Below, piece after piece: positions 58,684 through 58,696 of a stretch of 58,696 nucleotides of DNA. The position numbers and the translations under genes were made by a program. Position 1 is the stretch's first letter; every line of letters begins with the position of its first letter. Under the pieces are notes generated by a model. That model was not told the origin of the DNA and did not search any database. It saw only the letters and a program-made list of their open reading frames with translations. Source of the stretch: Polynucleobacter sp. (GTDB taxonomy: Bacteria > Pseudomonadota > Gammaproteobacteria > Burkholderiales > Burkholderiaceae); contig JAOAUK010000032.1 in the NCBI GenBank assembly GCA_030157655.1, positions 1 through 58,696 on the forward strand. Reading direction: 5' to 3'.

Positions 58684-58696
58684 TTATTTCTTATGT
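58684..58696 (-). CDS. rpsR: 3' end of rpsR (ribosomal protein S18), partial
   Basis: Minus-strand codons CAT AAG AAA TAA read His-Lys-Lys-stop, fitting the usual ...DxHKK C-terminus of S18 and the rpsR-rplI-dnaB order. Only three codons are in the window, so the call rests mainly on gene order. Confidence 0.5.

Overview
The window is a stretch of ordinary chromosome from a low-GC betaproteobacterium, most likely Polynucleobacter or a close relative in Burkholderiaceae. This rests on recognised gene orders and protein sequences (alaT-hom-thrC-moeA-moaD-moaE, recJ-prfB-lysS, a complete iscRSUA-hscBA-fdx operon, a Ralstonia-type intracellular PHB depolymerase, the COG4389 'gcr' membrane protein), combined with an AT-rich base composition judged by eye. 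I see no rRNA, tRNA, insertion sequence, prophage or CRISPR array. Genes are tightly packed and no gene-free gap exceeds about 230 bases.

Layout. 1-7.9 kb: gltX, an MFS transporter, hslO (plus strand), then the minus-strand operon pyrG-kdsA-eno-ftsB with a clear promoter before pyrG. 8.0-16.5 kb: a long minus-strand run transcribed lolC-lolD-tatD-comEC-(ATP-grasp)-(alpha-E)-(Anbu proteasome-like peptidase). 16.6-21.9 kb: plus-strand phosphoglycerate mutase-like gene, recJ, prfB (with its programmed +1 frameshift) and lysS, closed by a perfect 16-bp bidirectional terminator. 22.0-27.4 kb: the ISC iron-sulfur operon, preceded by two tandem IscR-like operators. 27.4-31.7 kb: uvrB-gcr. 31.7-35.1 kb (plus): aromatic/aspartate aminotransferase, phaZ with a lysine-rich DNA-binding-like tail, and a stand-alone rnfB. 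35.1-42.6 kb (minus): HIT-nth-DUF1841, aceA, MFS-rraA, clpB. 42.7-45.0 kb (plus): GIY-YIG protein and dinG. 45.0-51.7 kb (minus): alaT-hom-thrC-mobB-moeA-moaD-moaE. 51.7-55.0 kb (plus): Mth938-like, bcp, PIN-PhoH ATPase, NlpC/P60 lipoprotein. 55.1-58.7 kb (minus): rpsR (last codons only)-rplI-dnaB, then DUF47-pit.

The genes are mainly housekeeping: translation (gltX, lysS, prfB, rplI), Fe-S assembly, DNA repair (uvrB, nth, recJ, dinG), envelope (kdsA, lolCD, ftsB), threonine and molybdenum-cofactor synthesis, and carbon storage/glyoxylate metabolism. The most system-like element is the Anbu / alpha-E / circularly permuted ATP-grasp cluster, a poorly understood predicted peptide-ligation and proteolysis module, which lacks its usual transglutaminase partner here. 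The other distinctive points are the histone-H1-like tail on PhaZ together with its structured promoter/leader, a four-residue insertion in the IscR cluster-binding loop, and several palindromic or repeated putative operators (iscR, aceA, alaT, phaZ).
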